The notes under the pieces: generated by a model
Seen by the model: the letters and a program-made list of their open reading frames with translations, nothing else
Told to the model about the DNA's origin: nothing
Databases searched by the model: none
Program-made: the position numbers and the translations under genes
From: DATDPY01 sp964395765
GTDB taxonomy: Bacteria > Bacteroidota > Bacteroidia > Cytophagales > Cyclobacteriaceae
Assembly (NCBI GenBank): GCA_964395765.1
Contig: CAYNCU010000012.1
Location: forward strand, 1-36,275
DNA: 36,275 nt
Reading direction: 5' to 3'
Shown here: in pieces, positions 24,029 through 33,454 of the stretch
Position numbering within the stretch: the stretch's first letter is position 1
Layout of the letters: each line of letters starts with the position of its first letter

Positions 24029-27000
24029 ATGAAAGAATTATTGCAGGTATTCATGCGTCGTTTGACCAACCTGAGCAGCCATAACCGTTCGCTGATTCTC
24101 TTACGGTTGGGTTCCGGCAAACATATAGACCTGCACGCATTCGATTTTCTGCTGAATAAACCCTCCTTTTCCATAATTGAAAAACTCATTTCCGGGATTG
24201 ATGCAGAACTTTGCTCTCAGGTGGATCCCAGAGATAAAAGTTCAAACAAGGTCAGTGAAGAACTAAGAAGATTAAAACGTACCGACCGGTTTATTTTCGA
24301 AGAAAGGGGGGCCAGGGATCTGTATGTCGGCTGGCCTTTCATAAAAGGGAAATTCAATGACGGTACAGCGGTAAGATGTCCCTTATTATTTTTCCCGATA
24401 GAATTACTACTCAATCAAAATAAGTGGAAAGCATCGGTCAGGGAAGATCCGGGGATATCTTTTAACAAATCATTTTTCCTGGCTTACTGGTATTTCAATG
24501 GATTAAAACCCGACGATGATTTTCTTGAGAATAATTTTGAAGAATTTGACAGGAAAAGCCGCCCTTTCAGAACGCAACTTTATAACCTGATCAAGGACAG
24601 CGGAGTTAAGATAAATTTTAATACGGAATTATTTGAAGATAGTTTGGTTCCGTTTAAGGAATACAGGAAACCCGAATATATTGAACAGGAACAATCGGGT
24701 ATGCTCAAGTTATTTCCCGAAGCCGTTATGGGTGTTTTTCCCCAGGCCGGATCTTTTTTGATACCCGATTACCGCGAGATGCTTGAAAGAAATGAATATA
24801 AAGTTGTCGATGATTTTTTTGAGCAACGATCAGCGAAAAACGAAGAACTGAACCCCATTTCGGCAGGGTACTTTCTGAATCGGGTACGTGAAGAACAGAT
24901 CTTCACGCCGTTGGAAATGGACGCCTGGCAGGAAAATGCATTAAAGGCAGTGAAACAAGGGCATTCGGTAGTCATACAAGGTCCGCCGGGAACAGGGAAA
25001 TCACAACTCTTATGTAATCTTATAGCTGATTTTATAGCCAGGGGTAAATCGGTGCTGGCAGTATCGCAGAAACGGGCGGCTCTTGATGTAGTCTATGGAA
25101 GATTGAAGGAAACCGGAATCGGCGAATTTTGTGCCCTGGTCCATGATTTCAGAAATGACAGGAAGGCCGTATATGAAAGAATCAACGATCATATCGGTAA
25201 GCTTGATGAATATAAGTCAAAAAACAGCACGCTGGATGCAATTCAACTGGAGAGAAATTTTTTAAAAACAGGCAGGAAAATTGACGGTTTATGCGAAGAG
25301 CTGGATGAACTGAAAAACATTATTTTCGATGAAACAGAATGTGGAATTTCTTTGAAAGAATTGTACCTGACTTCAGACAAGGGAAAACCATTTATCGACC
25401 TTCGGCAGGTATACAGGCATTTCAAGCAAAGGGATTGGGATGAATTCACGGATACTCTCAATAAATATGTGGCTCTTTCGGAACGCCTGAAAAGAACTGA
25501 AAATTATTGGCGACAAAGAGTATCCTTTGCTGATTTTGGTTTTTCGGACGAAGCCGCCATCATTCAAACGATAGAGGATGTCGGTAATTACACAAATCGC
25601 ATTCTTGAAAAATCGTATCACTTGCTAAAGACCGGGCTTACACCGGAAGATTTCGGATACCTTGAAAATAAATCCGTTGAAATCGCCGAAATAATGTCGC
25701 TAATGGATAGCGAGGCCGTATTTGAACTTTGCAAAAAAATGCTGAACTGCACTCCGGCCCCCGATATCGATTCCGCCATGGCGATCCTTGATAAATTGCC
25801 GGATTGTTATAAAGCGGATGGCGCTGAACTCAGCCTGTCGGCCGGTGAACTCGGTAAATTCCAGGATGCCCTGCAACACCTGATCGATTCCCGTAAAAAT
25901 CCGTTTCGATGGCTGGGCTGGAAATTATTCAACCGCGAAAAGTTTTTCGTGAAGCGCGTACTGGTCGCCAATCACCTGGAGTCTGTCGTCCATGATCTGA
26001 AAATTCTTACTTCCCGGCTGGATAACCGGCTCCACCTCGAACATTATTTATCTGCATTAAAAGAAATGCCGTGGATTACCGATTTTCCTGATTCACTGGA
26101 GTATGAGGTTATCCGGGAATGGTCGGATAACCTGCGAAAAGCGATTAGGGCTTATCAACTGCTGGGCGTCATCAGGAACCTTGAGCATTTTGTAAGTCTA
26201 AAGGAACTTACGAGGATAGAATTCAGAAATATATTTGTTGCCTTGTATGAAATGTTCTCGGAATACCGGAATGAGTATCAAAAATGGAAAAAATATCTTT
26301 CACCGGCTCAGATAAAAAATATTGCCAATAAACTCGTCACTCCGGAGCTTTTGAGTGCTTCTCTAAGGAATGATTTTGATTATTTGTGTGAATTCGACCG
26401 GTTAAAGGCAAGCCTGGAGAAATATGAGACGGAAATAATTGAAAAAATAATGAACAAGGATCCGGGAATAAACAGAGAGCAGGCGGGCGATCTTTTCCAA
26501 AACAGTATCCGGCTTGCATGGATTGAACACCTGGAATTGAAATATCCTGTCATCCGCACAATTTCCACAGGAAGATTTGATGAAAACGTGTTGGAGCTAC
26601 AGTCAGCAGTGAAATTTAAAAGAAAACTTTGTAATGATATCATCTTGCTAAGACTTAGGGAAAGAACTTATGAAGGGATTCGGTATAATCGGCTGAATAA
26701 CCGTGAAACCTACCGTGATTTAGAGCACCAGGTGAATAAAAAAAGAAATATCTGGCCTATAAGGAAGTTATTGAACAATTTTCATGAAGAGATCTTAAAA
26801 TTACAACCCTGCTGGCTGACATCCCCCGAGTCTGCCTCTGCTATATTTCCCTTGATCCCGCTCTTCGACCTCGTGATTTTCGATGAAGCCTCCCAGTGTT
26901 TTTCCGAAAAGGGTCTCCCTTCGATGTATAAGGGAAAACAAATGGTGATTGCCGGAGACTCGAAGCAACTCAGTCCCTACGATCTTTATCAATCGCGATG

Positions 27001-28060
27001 GAACCAGGAGGAGGATAATGATGAAAACGCCGATCTTGAAGTAGATTCCCTTCTGGATTTTGCATCCCGTTACCTGATGCAAATGCCCTTGCACCGTCAT
27101 TACAGGAGCCAAACTCCGGACCTCATCGAATTTTCCAATCATAATTTTTACAAAGACAAATTGAAGTTATTACCGGATCGTCATATTGTGAACCGCAGGG
27201 AACCGGCGATCCGGTTTATTAAAGCCGAAGGTGTACGGGAAAATAATTGTAATCTTGTAGAAGCTGAGAAAGTGCTCGAAATCCTTGCCGGATTAAACAA
27301 GGACCTGCCCGGTAAAAGTGTGGGGATAATCACCTTCAATTCTCCCCAGCAGGAACTTATAGCCGATAAAATTGAGACCTTTTACACAAATTCGAATCGA
27401 CCTGTCCCACCGGATCTTTTTATTAAAAACATTGAAAACGTCCAGGGCGACGAAAGGGATATTATTATATTTTCCCTTGTTCATGCTCCGGACGAATCGG
27501 GCAGAGTAAGTCGTCAATTCGGGAGCCTGAATATTATTAAGGGGGAAAACCGTCTTAATGTGGCAATTACCCGCGCCCGGGAAAGAATATTTATTGTTTC
27601 GAGTTTTTGGCCGGAACAGCTTGATACCCTGGAGGTGAAGAACGAAGGCCCGAAACTGTTGAAAGAATATCTTGTTTTTGCGCTGGAAGTTTCCAAAGGA
27701 AATTATAAACCTTTTACAGTGAAAGAAAATTCGTCGAAGCCATCCTGGTACCTGAGCAACCGTTTGCTTGAAGATCTTGGTTCCGTTAAAAAGAATAATA
27801 TTTCATTTTCGACCGATCTTCCCTTTGGCGATATCGCCATTCTGCAGGAGGATCTTTATAACGGCTTACTGATTACCGATGATGATCATTATTTCAAAAG
27901 CTTGTCAGTAAAGGATATTCACGTATATACCCCTTTTTTATTGTCGTCAAAAAACTGGAAATTCAGGGCCGTTTTCAGCAGGGATTACTGGAATCATAAA
28001 GATGAGGTACTGGAAGAGATAGGCCGCTTCATTTATCAAAATCAATCAGCGGGCTATTGA
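24029..28060 (+). CDS. Large superfamily 1 (UPF1-like) helicase, DUF4011-like N-terminus, possible degenerate nuclease tail
   Basis: The protein has 1343 residues. The N-terminus (RRLTNLSSHNRSLILLRLGS) resembles the start of DUF4011-type helicases. Walker A is GPPGTGKSQ at about 319-327. Helicase motifs II and III are FDEASQCFSEKG (about 951-962) and MVIAGDSKQLSPYD (about 972-985). Motif V/VI is RLNVAITRARERIFIVSS (about 1174-1191). A long helical insertion (about 400-900) separates the two halves of the motor. The last 120 residues (FGDIAIL, LLITDDDHYF, NWKFRAVFSRDYW) look like the MTES_1575-type endonuclease domain that ends related proteins, but without a clear catalytic set. Such helicases remodel DNA or RNA, and some belong to defence systems. 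No defence neighbours are seen. The last 15 bp overlap the convergent gldH gene. Confidence 0.9.
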   Translation: MKELLQVFMRRLTNLSSHNRSLILLRLGSGKHIDLHAFDFLLNKPSFSIIEKLISGIDAELCSQVDPRDKSSNKVSEELRRLKRTDRFIFEERGARDLYVGWPFIKGKFNDGTAVRCPLLFFPIELLLNQNKWKASVREDPGISFNKSFFLAYWYFNGLKPDDDFLENNFEEFDRKSRPFRTQLYNLIKDSGVKINFNTELFEDSLVPFKEYRKPEYIEQEQSGMLKLFPEAVMGVFPQAGSFLIPDYREMLERNEYKVVDDFFEQRSAKNEELNPISAGYFLNRVREEQIFTPLEMDAWQENALKAVKQGHSVVIQGPPGTGKSQLLCNLIADFIARGKSVLAVSQKRAALDVVYGRLKETGIGEFCALVHDFRNDRKAVYERINDHIGKLDEYKSKNSTLDAIQLERNFLKTGRKIDGLCEELDELKNIIFDETECGISLKELYLTSDKGKPFIDLRQVYRHFKQRDWDEFTDTLNKYVALSERLKRTENYWRQRVSFADFGFSDEAAIIQTIEDVGNYTNRILEKSYHLLKTGLTPEDFGYLENKSVEIAEIMSLMDSEAVFELCKKMLNCTPAPDIDSAMAILDKLPDCYKADGAELSLSAGELGKFQDALQHLIDSRKNPFRWLGWKLFNREKFFVKRVLVANHLESVVHDLKILTSRLDNRLHLEHYLSALKEMPWITDFPDSLEYEVIREWSDNLRKAIRAYQLLGVIRNLEHFVSLKELTRIEFRNIFVALYEMFSEYRNEYQKWKKYLSPAQIKNIANKLVTPELLSASLRNDFDYLCEFDRLKASLEKYETEIIEKIMNKDPGINREQAGDLFQNSIRLAWIEHLELKYPVIRTISTGRFDENVLELQSAVKFKRKLCNDIILLRLRERTYEGIRYNRLNNRETYRDLEHQVNKKRNIWPIRKLLNNFHEEILKLQPCWLTSPESASAIFPLIPLFDLVIFDEASQCFSEKGLPSMYKGKQMVIAGDSKQLSPYDLYQSRWNQEEDNDENADLEVDSLLDFASRYLMQMPLHRHYRSQTPDLIEFSNHNFYKDKLKLLPDRHIVNRREPAIRFIKAEGVRENNCNLVEAEKVLEILAGLNKDLPGKSVGIITFNSPQQELIADKIETFYTNSNRPVPPDLFIKNIENVQGDERDIIIFSLVHAPDESGRVSRQFGSLNIIKGENRLNVAITRARERIFIVSSFWPEQLDTLEVKNEGPKLLKEYLVFALEVSKGNYKPFTVKENSSKPSWYLSNRLLEDLGSVKKNNISFSTDLPFGDIAILQEDLYNGLLITDDDHYFKSLSVKDIHVYTPFLLSSKNWKFRAVFSRDYWNHKDEVLEEIGRFIYQNQSAGY

Positions 28061-28525
28061 CTTTTTGACCATCAACCCGACCGACATGATTTCCCGGAGG
28101 GTATCTTCTCTCATATATTGTGTTACTTCCAGGCGATACGCCCCCGGGTTATTAAAATGATAATCCGTAAATAACGGGAACTTGTGGTCGAATAAATCCC
28201 CCAGGCCGTCACCCAAAGGCTTCCCTGTTTTGGCGTCAAACAGATCATAATTGGAAAGCTTTGTTTCCAGCACATTTCCCAGGGTGTCCTCCAGGGAGCA
28301 GGAAAGGTATAAATTGTAATATTTATATAAAATACTGTTCCTTATAAGATAAGAAAAATCATAACCGGGATGAGTATCCGAGATCCTGAACCTGAATTCA
28401 ACTGTTTGGTTTTTGGGCCAGGCACGGTCGTTCAGATCCCTGATCTTGTCAAAAATTTTATTTCGGTTGCATCCGGTTAAAAGAAAAAGTATTCCAATAA
28501 AAAAAATCCCAAAGCGTTTTACCAT
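28046..28525 (-). CDS. gldH: Gliding motility lipoprotein GldH
   Basis: The 159-residue lipoprotein has the lipobox LLTGC (C19). The body matches GldH of Bacteroidota: an AWPKNQTVEFRFRISD segment, YYNLYLSCSLEDTLGNVLET, and the strongly conserved DAKTGKPLGDGLGDLFDHKF. In Flavobacterium GldH is needed for gliding and for the type IX secretion machine; in non-gliding relatives its role is less clear. Its ATG overlaps the stop of the PSP1 gene by one base (TGATG), so the two are translationally coupled. Its 3' end overlaps the convergent helicase gene by 15 bp. It is the last gene of the probable recQ-purD-PSP1-gldH unit. Confidence 0.93.
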   Translation of the reverse strand: MVKRFGIFFIGILFLLTGCNRNKIFDKIRDLNDRAWPKNQTVEFRFRISDTHPGYDFSYLIRNSILYKYYNLYLSCSLEDTLGNVLETKLSNYDLFDAKTGKPLGDGLGDLFDHKFPLFTDYHFNNPGAYRLEVTQYMREDTLREIMSVGLMVKKSIAR

Positions 28526-29679
28526 CAGGAGCGCTTTTTATGATTTCGGTTTCTTCTTTTATTTTTGGGTTTTTTCTTTCCTTTATTTTGATATTTTTTA
28601 TCAAGTTCTTCGAGATCACTGTTCAGGGTAGCTGCGGCTTCTTCACCTTCCGGCTCCACATCCTCCAGCAAAGAAGCGGGTTTCTTGCCTTCTTTATTCA
28701 ACACAAGGATCTCAGAAACCCTTTCGACACTTACGGGTATCCATGCATTCTCGTTATCATACCCAAACCACATGATTTTCCTGAAAATGTCTGTTTTCTG
28801 AAGTTGTGCATCTCCCTTTTCGGTATGAAGCGGTCCCTCGAATTCAGGAATACCTTTCAGGGCTTCCATGTAGGTTTCGAGTTCATAATTTAAACAACAT
28901 TTTAACCGTCCGCATTGACCCGATAGACGGTTGGGGTTTAAAGAGAGATTCTGATAACGTGCGGCATTGGTGGATATACTTTTAAAGTCAGTTAACCAGG
29001 TTGAACAGCAAAGTTCACGTCCGCAAACACCAATCCCCCCGATACGCCCTGCCTCCTGGCGAAGGCTGATCTGCCTCATTTCAACTCTTATCTTGAATTC
29101 GGAAGCGAGCACTTTGATGAGTTCCCTGAAGTCTACACGTTCGTCGGCAGAATAAAAAAAAGTTGCTTTGGTATTATCGGCCTGGAATTCCACGTCCGTG
29201 AGTTTCATTTCCAGTTTCAAATCCTGGATAATTTCACGGGTCCGGTACATGGTGGACATTTCCCTTTTCTTTACTTCTTCATATTTTTCCATGTCGCGCT
29301 GTGTGGCTTTCCGGTAAATGCTCCTGATATTATCGTCATTTTCAACTTTTTTCTTTTTCATCTGGAGTCTGACCAGTTCACCCTGCAAGGAAACATAACC
29401 GATATGATGCCCATTCGGCACGTCTACGACAACGGCGTCCCCGGGATATAGGTTTAATCCCTTTGTATTTCTGAAGAATTCCTTTCTTGCGGCTTTGAAA
29501 CGGATTTCGATAACATCGAATTTATCGCTTAAAGGTATTTCCATGTCCGATAACCAGTCAAAAACACTAAGCTGGTTACATCCTCCCTTTTGACAACCCA
29601 GGGTGCCGCACCCCCCCGTACTGCAATTCCCGACTTTAACACCTCCATCCTCTGTTGCACATGTGCTACATTCCGCCAT
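28525..29679 (-). CDS. ricT: PSP1 domain protein, RicT (YaaT) homologue, iron-sulfur type
   Basis: From ATG 29679 the protein has 384 residues; a GTG one codon earlier (29682) is less likely. A cysteine-rich N-terminus (six cysteines in the first 35 residues) comes before VFDWLSDMEIP, the PSP1 core with VEIRFKAARKEFF, and a domain with the cysteine-rich pairs GVCGRELCCSTWL and GQCGRLKCCLNYELE. In Bacillus RicT with RicA and RicF binds iron-sulfur clusters and guides RNase Y in mRNA maturation. In Bacteroidota the partners are not established. The last ~60 residues are acidic then very basic (KGKKKPKNKRRNRNHKKRS), which suggests RNA contact. It is coupled to gldH by a one-base overlap and follows purD by about 70 bp. 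Confidence 0.92.
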   Translation of the reverse strand: MAECSTCATEDGGVKVGNCSTGGCGTLGCQKGGCNQLSVFDWLSDMEIPLSDKFDVIEIRFKAARKEFFRNTKGLNLYPGDAVVVDVPNGHHIGYVSLQGELVRLQMKKKKVENDDNIRSIYRKATQRDMEKYEEVKKREMSTMYRTREIIQDLKLEMKLTDVEFQADNTKATFFYSADERVDFRELIKVLASEFKIRVEMRQISLRQEAGRIGGIGVCGRELCCSTWLTDFKSISTNAARYQNLSLNPNRLSGQCGRLKCCLNYELETYMEALKGIPEFEGPLHTEKGDAQLQKTDIFRKIMWFGYDNENAWIPVSVERVSEILVLNKEGKKPASLLEDVEPEGEEAAATLNSDLEELDKKYQNKGKKKPKNKRRNRNHKKRS

Positions 29680-29748
29680 CACTCTCTATATTTAAATTAA
29701 AAATAGGCTTATATAAACCATAAAGATAATTAATTTCCCTTTAAACAT

Positions 29749-31035
29749 CTATTCCAGTTTTAGCAAGTCCATACCGATATCGTGGCGGAATTGCATCCCC
29801 GGCCAGGAAATGCTTTTAATTTCATTGTAACTCTGCTGCCGCGCGGTCTGTATATCTTTCCCCATGCCGGTAACGGCTAAAACCCGTCCTCCGGCCGTCA
29901 ATACCCGGTGATCGTCGGAGAAAACGGTGCCGGCATGAAAGATGATCCCTTCACCGTCCCGGTCCAGACCGCTGATAGTCCTGCCTTTTTCATAAGGGCC
30001 GGGATATCCTTCGGAGGCAAGGACTACGGTTACCGCAGTATTTTTTGAAACATTAAGTTTTGAATTATGAAGATTTTTCCGTGCCGCGGATTCAAGTAAA
30101 TCGACGAGATCGGAATTCAAACGGGGCATAACAACCTGCGTTTCCGGGTCCCCCATTCTTACATTGTATTCAATTACATATGGATCGCCGTTACGGTTCA
30201 TTAAGCCGATAAATAAAAATCCGCAATACTCAATGTTTTCCTTCCTGATACCATCAATAGTGGGCTTAACGATTCTTTCTTCAACTTTTTTCATGAATTG
30301 TTCGTCGGCAAATTTTACCGGTGATACCGCACCCATTCCCCCGGTATTCAATCCGGAATCATTTTCCCCGATTCGTTTATAGTCCTTTGCTTCGGGAAGG
30401 ATTACGTAATTTTCGCCGTCGGTAAGAACAAAAACCGATAACTCAATTCCTGAAAGGAATTCCTCAATAACAATGCTTGAACTTGCACTGCCGAACATTT
30501 TATCTTCCAGCATCTTCAAAACGGTTTCCCTGGCTTCTTTATGTTCGTTACAAATGATCACGCCTTTACCCGCGGCGAGCCCGTCGGCTTTTAACACAAC
30601 CGGAAGGGAGTGGTCTGCCACATAATTCAGGGCCTCCTTTACCTGATGGCCGTTAAATGTTCCGGATTTTGCAGTCGGGATATTATGACGGCTCATGAAT
30701 TGTTTCGCGAAATCCTTGCTGCCCTCCAGCCGGGCCCCCGTTTTGCCGGGTCCTATGAATAATATATCTTTTAGTGACGGCTGATCTTTAAAGTAATCCC
30801 TGATGCCATCAACGAGTGGCGCTTCGGGCCCCACCAAGACCATGTTTATATTCTTGTCCAAAGCAAATTCTCCCAAGGCCCTGAAATCAGATGGCGGAAG
30901 ATTGATATTAACAGCGATGGAATGAGTACCTGCATTTCCGGGTATGACAAAAAGGTTTTTGCATTTTATGCTTTGTTTAATTTTCCAGGCGAGTGCGTGT
31001 TCCCTGCCCCCGGATCCGATGATAAGTATATTCAT
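29749..31035 (-). CDS. purD: Phosphoribosylamine--glycine ligase (GAR synthetase)
   Basis: At 428 residues the protein is full length for PurD. It begins MNILIIGSGGREHALAWKI (the family N-terminal loop) and has the ATP-grasp segments LKADGLAAGKGVII and VIEEFLSGIELSVFVLTDG. It also has KDYKRIGENDSGLNTGGMGA and the metal-site region YNVRMGDPETQVVMPRL. It makes glycinamide ribonucleotide from phosphoribosylamine, glycine and ATP, the second step of purine synthesis, in the cytoplasm. The start is ATG 31035, 15 bp after the recQ stop, so it is probably co-transcribed with recQ. No other pur genes are nearby. Confidence 0.97.
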   Translation of the reverse strand: MNILIIGSGGREHALAWKIKQSIKCKNLFVIPGNAGTHSIAVNINLPPSDFRALGEFALDKNINMVLVGPEAPLVDGIRDYFKDQPSLKDILFIGPGKTGARLEGSKDFAKQFMSRHNIPTAKSGTFNGHQVKEALNYVADHSLPVVLKADGLAAGKGVIICNEHKEARETVLKMLEDKMFGSASSSIVIEEFLSGIELSVFVLTDGENYVILPEAKDYKRIGENDSGLNTGGMGAVSPVKFADEQFMKKVEERIVKPTIDGIRKENIEYCGFLFIGLMNRNGDPYVIEYNVRMGDPETQVVMPRLNSDLVDLLESAARKNLHNSKLNVSKNTAVTVVLASEGYPGPYEKGRTISGLDRDGEGIIFHAGTVFSDDHRVLTAGGRVLAVTGMGKDIQTARQQSYNEIKSISWPGMQFRHDIGMDLLKLE

Positions 31036-31050
31036 GAAAAAATATAAAGT

Positions 31051-33237
31051 TTAATTACCAAATTCAGAAAGAAATTTTATCCTCATCAGGCGCAGATCTT
31101 CCTCTTCATAGCCGTAATCCGCCAGTTCATCCATGGCAACTTCGATGCTATCGGTTTCAGCAGTCATGAAATATTCCTTCATGGTAGTAATCTTCTGCTC
31201 GTCAAAATACCGATGGATATAATAATCAATGTTGATATTTGTCCCTGAAAAGCATATTTGTTCAAGTTCATCCAGTAATTCCGAAAAGGACAGGTTACGG
31301 GAATCTGCAATTTCTTCCAGGTCTACCTTACGGTCGATCTGTTGTATGATGAAAATTTTTTGTTTGGAGCGGTCACCGGTGGTTTTTACTACGACTTCGG
31401 AGGCCGGCGTTATATCATTTTCTTCAATATAATCCTTGATCGCTTCAATAAAAGGCGTTCCGAATTTTTCAACTTTACCGCGGCCCACGCCGTTCACCCG
31501 GGCCAGGTCTTCTTTGGTGGTCGGATAAGTGGTGGCCATTTCATCTAATGACGGATCCTGGAAAATAACATAGGGGGGAAGGCCCTTTTCCTTGGCCACT
31601 TTTTTGCGTATTGATTTCAGGATATGATATAACTGTTCATCGTAAGCCGATGCAGAAACAGTTTCCTTATCGGCATCGTCGTCTTCTTCATCCGATTCAA
31701 AATCATGTTTCTTTGAAATTAAAATCGAAACCGGTTTTTCGAGAAATTTTTTCCCTTTTTCTGAAACTTTCAGCGCTCCAATATTATTGATATCCTTCTC
31801 AAGCAAGCCATGTATGGTAATAGCCCGAAGCATATTTCTCCAGAAATCGTCATCCTGGTCTTCGCCTTTGCCGAAAATTTCAAGTTTATCATGTTTATAA
31901 CTGTTCACATACTGATCGTCGATTCCCCGGAGAACATGGGAAAGATGAGGGATTCCGAAACGTTCTCCGGTTTGTAAAGCGGCTTTTATTCCTAAAATGG
32001 CGAATTCTTTTCCTTCGAATTTTTCAGCCGGATACCGGCAACTGTCGCACCACATTGATTTTCCGCATTCCCGGGTATTGAAATTCTCGCCGAAATAATG
32101 CAACAACTGCTTCCGCCGGCATTCGGATGATTCAGAGTATAATGCCATTTCATCCAGGAGGATCCTTGCATTTTCCCTTTCCGTAACAGATTTGTCCTTA
32201 TTGAATTTCTCAATCTTGAGCAGGTCGTTGTAACTGTAAAACATAATGCAGTTCCCTTCCAGCCCATCCCTTCCCGCTCTTCCCGTTTCCTGGTAATATC
32301 CTTCCAGGGACTTTGGGGCATCATAATGAATTACGAAACGCACATCGGGTTTGTCAATACCCATCCCGAAGGCAATGGTTGCGACAATCACATCGATTTC
32401 TTCATTCAGAAAATCATCCTGGTTTTTTTCGCGCACCGAAGCATCCAGCCCGGCATGATAGGGTGCGGCCTTAATATCATTTACATTCAGTAGCTGGGCT
32501 ATTTCCTCGACTTTTTTACGGCTCAGGCAATATACAATACCTGATTTTCCCTTATTGTCCTTGATAAATTTGATGAGTTGTTTTTTTACCTGTTTTTTAG
32601 GTCGCACTTCGTAATATAAGTTGGGCCGGTTAAAGGAAGATTTGAAAATTACCGCATCTTCGATCTTCAGGTTCTTCTTAATATCCAGCTGAACTTTCGG
32701 CGTGGCGGTGGCTGTTAAAGCAATGAGGGGAAGGTCTTCCCTGAATTGTGCAAGAATACTTCGGATTCGCCGGTATTCGGGTCTGAAATCATGGCCCCAT
32801 TCGGAAATACAGTGGGCTTCGTCGATGGCAGCGAATGAAATGTTAACTTTTTTAAGAAAATTTATGTTATCCTGCTTGGTGAGCGATTCAGGAGCAATAT
32901 ACAGCAGTTTCAGGTCATCATCCAAAGCATCTTTCCGGATCCTGTTTATTTCTGATTTGGAAAGAGTTGAATTCAGAAAATCCGCTTTAATGCTCAGGGC
33001 ATTCATCTGGTCTACCTGGTTTTTCATTAATGCAATAAGCGGTGAAATTACTATGGCCGTTCCTTCCATTATCAAGGCAGGTAATTGATAACAAAGTGAC
33101 TTACCGGCCCCCGTTGGCATAATGACAAAGGAATTTTCGCCATTAAGAACATTTTTGATAATGGCTTCCTGATTCCCACGGAACTGGTCATAACCGAATA
33201 TCTCCTTTAAGGCAACACGTAATTTTTTTTCTATCAT
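31051..33237 (-). CDS. recQ: ATP-dependent DNA helicase RecQ
   Basis: The protein has 728 residues. Motif 0 is FGYDQFRGNQEAI, Walker A is PTGAGKSLCYQ (41-51), motif II is DEAH (139-142) in AIDEAHCISEWGHDFRPEY, motif III is ALTATAT, and motif VI is YQETGRAGRDG. The zinc-binding cysteines (ECRRKQLLHYFGE, then ECGKSMWCDSC) come next, with a winged-helix RQC region and an HRDC domain (about residues 540-610, FQDPSLDEMATTYPTT). A further ~110 residues at the end resemble the extra helix-turn-helix segment often seen in Bacteroidota RecQ. It unwinds DNA 3' to 5' in recombination and fork repair. ATG 33237 opens the probable four-gene unit. The 217-bp gap to the divergent manC should hold its promoter, but no clear box was found on this strand. 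Confidence 0.97.
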   Translation of the reverse strand: MIEKKLRVALKEIFGYDQFRGNQEAIIKNVLNGENSFVIMPTGAGKSLCYQLPALIMEGTAIVISPLIALMKNQVDQMNALSIKADFLNSTLSKSEINRIRKDALDDDLKLLYIAPESLTKQDNINFLKKVNISFAAIDEAHCISEWGHDFRPEYRRIRSILAQFREDLPLIALTATATPKVQLDIKKNLKIEDAVIFKSSFNRPNLYYEVRPKKQVKKQLIKFIKDNKGKSGIVYCLSRKKVEEIAQLLNVNDIKAAPYHAGLDASVREKNQDDFLNEEIDVIVATIAFGMGIDKPDVRFVIHYDAPKSLEGYYQETGRAGRDGLEGNCIMFYSYNDLLKIEKFNKDKSVTERENARILLDEMALYSESSECRRKQLLHYFGENFNTRECGKSMWCDSCRYPAEKFEGKEFAILGIKAALQTGERFGIPHLSHVLRGIDDQYVNSYKHDKLEIFGKGEDQDDDFWRNMLRAITIHGLLEKDINNIGALKVSEKGKKFLEKPVSILISKKHDFESDEEDDDADKETVSASAYDEQLYHILKSIRKKVAKEKGLPPYVIFQDPSLDEMATTYPTTKEDLARVNGVGRGKVEKFGTPFIEAIKDYIEENDITPASEVVVKTTGDRSKQKIFIIQQIDRKVDLEEIADSRNLSFSELLDELEQICFSGTNINIDYYIHRYFDEQKITTMKEYFMTAETDSIEVAMDELADYGYEEEDLRLMRIKFLSEFGN

Positions 33238-33386
33238 CGACAGTTCCCCGCGTGATTAGTAGTTATAAAAAAATTTAAATTAAATTCTCTGCTCCTTATA
33301 TTAAATTTAATAAACTACGAACAATTTTAAATCATTAATATGCGGATTTTTATTAAAATTTATTATTGATTGCATAGCCCTCTAAA

Positions 33387-33419
33387 ATTGAGGATATTGC
33401 CAATATTATAATATATTTG
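33387..33419 (+). promoter_or_regulatory. Bacteroidota-type promoter of the mannose-1-phosphate guanylyltransferase gene
   Basis: ATTG at 33387-33390 (one mismatch to TTTG), a 21-bp spacer and TATATTTG at 33412-33419 (an exact TAnnTTTG) match the consensus of the phylum. Transcription would begin near 33426, about 29 nt ahead of the ATG at 33455. It lies in the divergent gap shared with recQ. Confidence 0.5.
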
Positions 33420-33454
33420 TTTTTTTACCTGTTTCTCGGATTAATCATAGCCTT

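Noticed and set aside
24029..28060. Defence-island helicase
   Set aside because: Neighbours are a transporter, an HhH protein and gldH. No restriction, toxin or other defence genes are present, so a defence role cannot be claimed.
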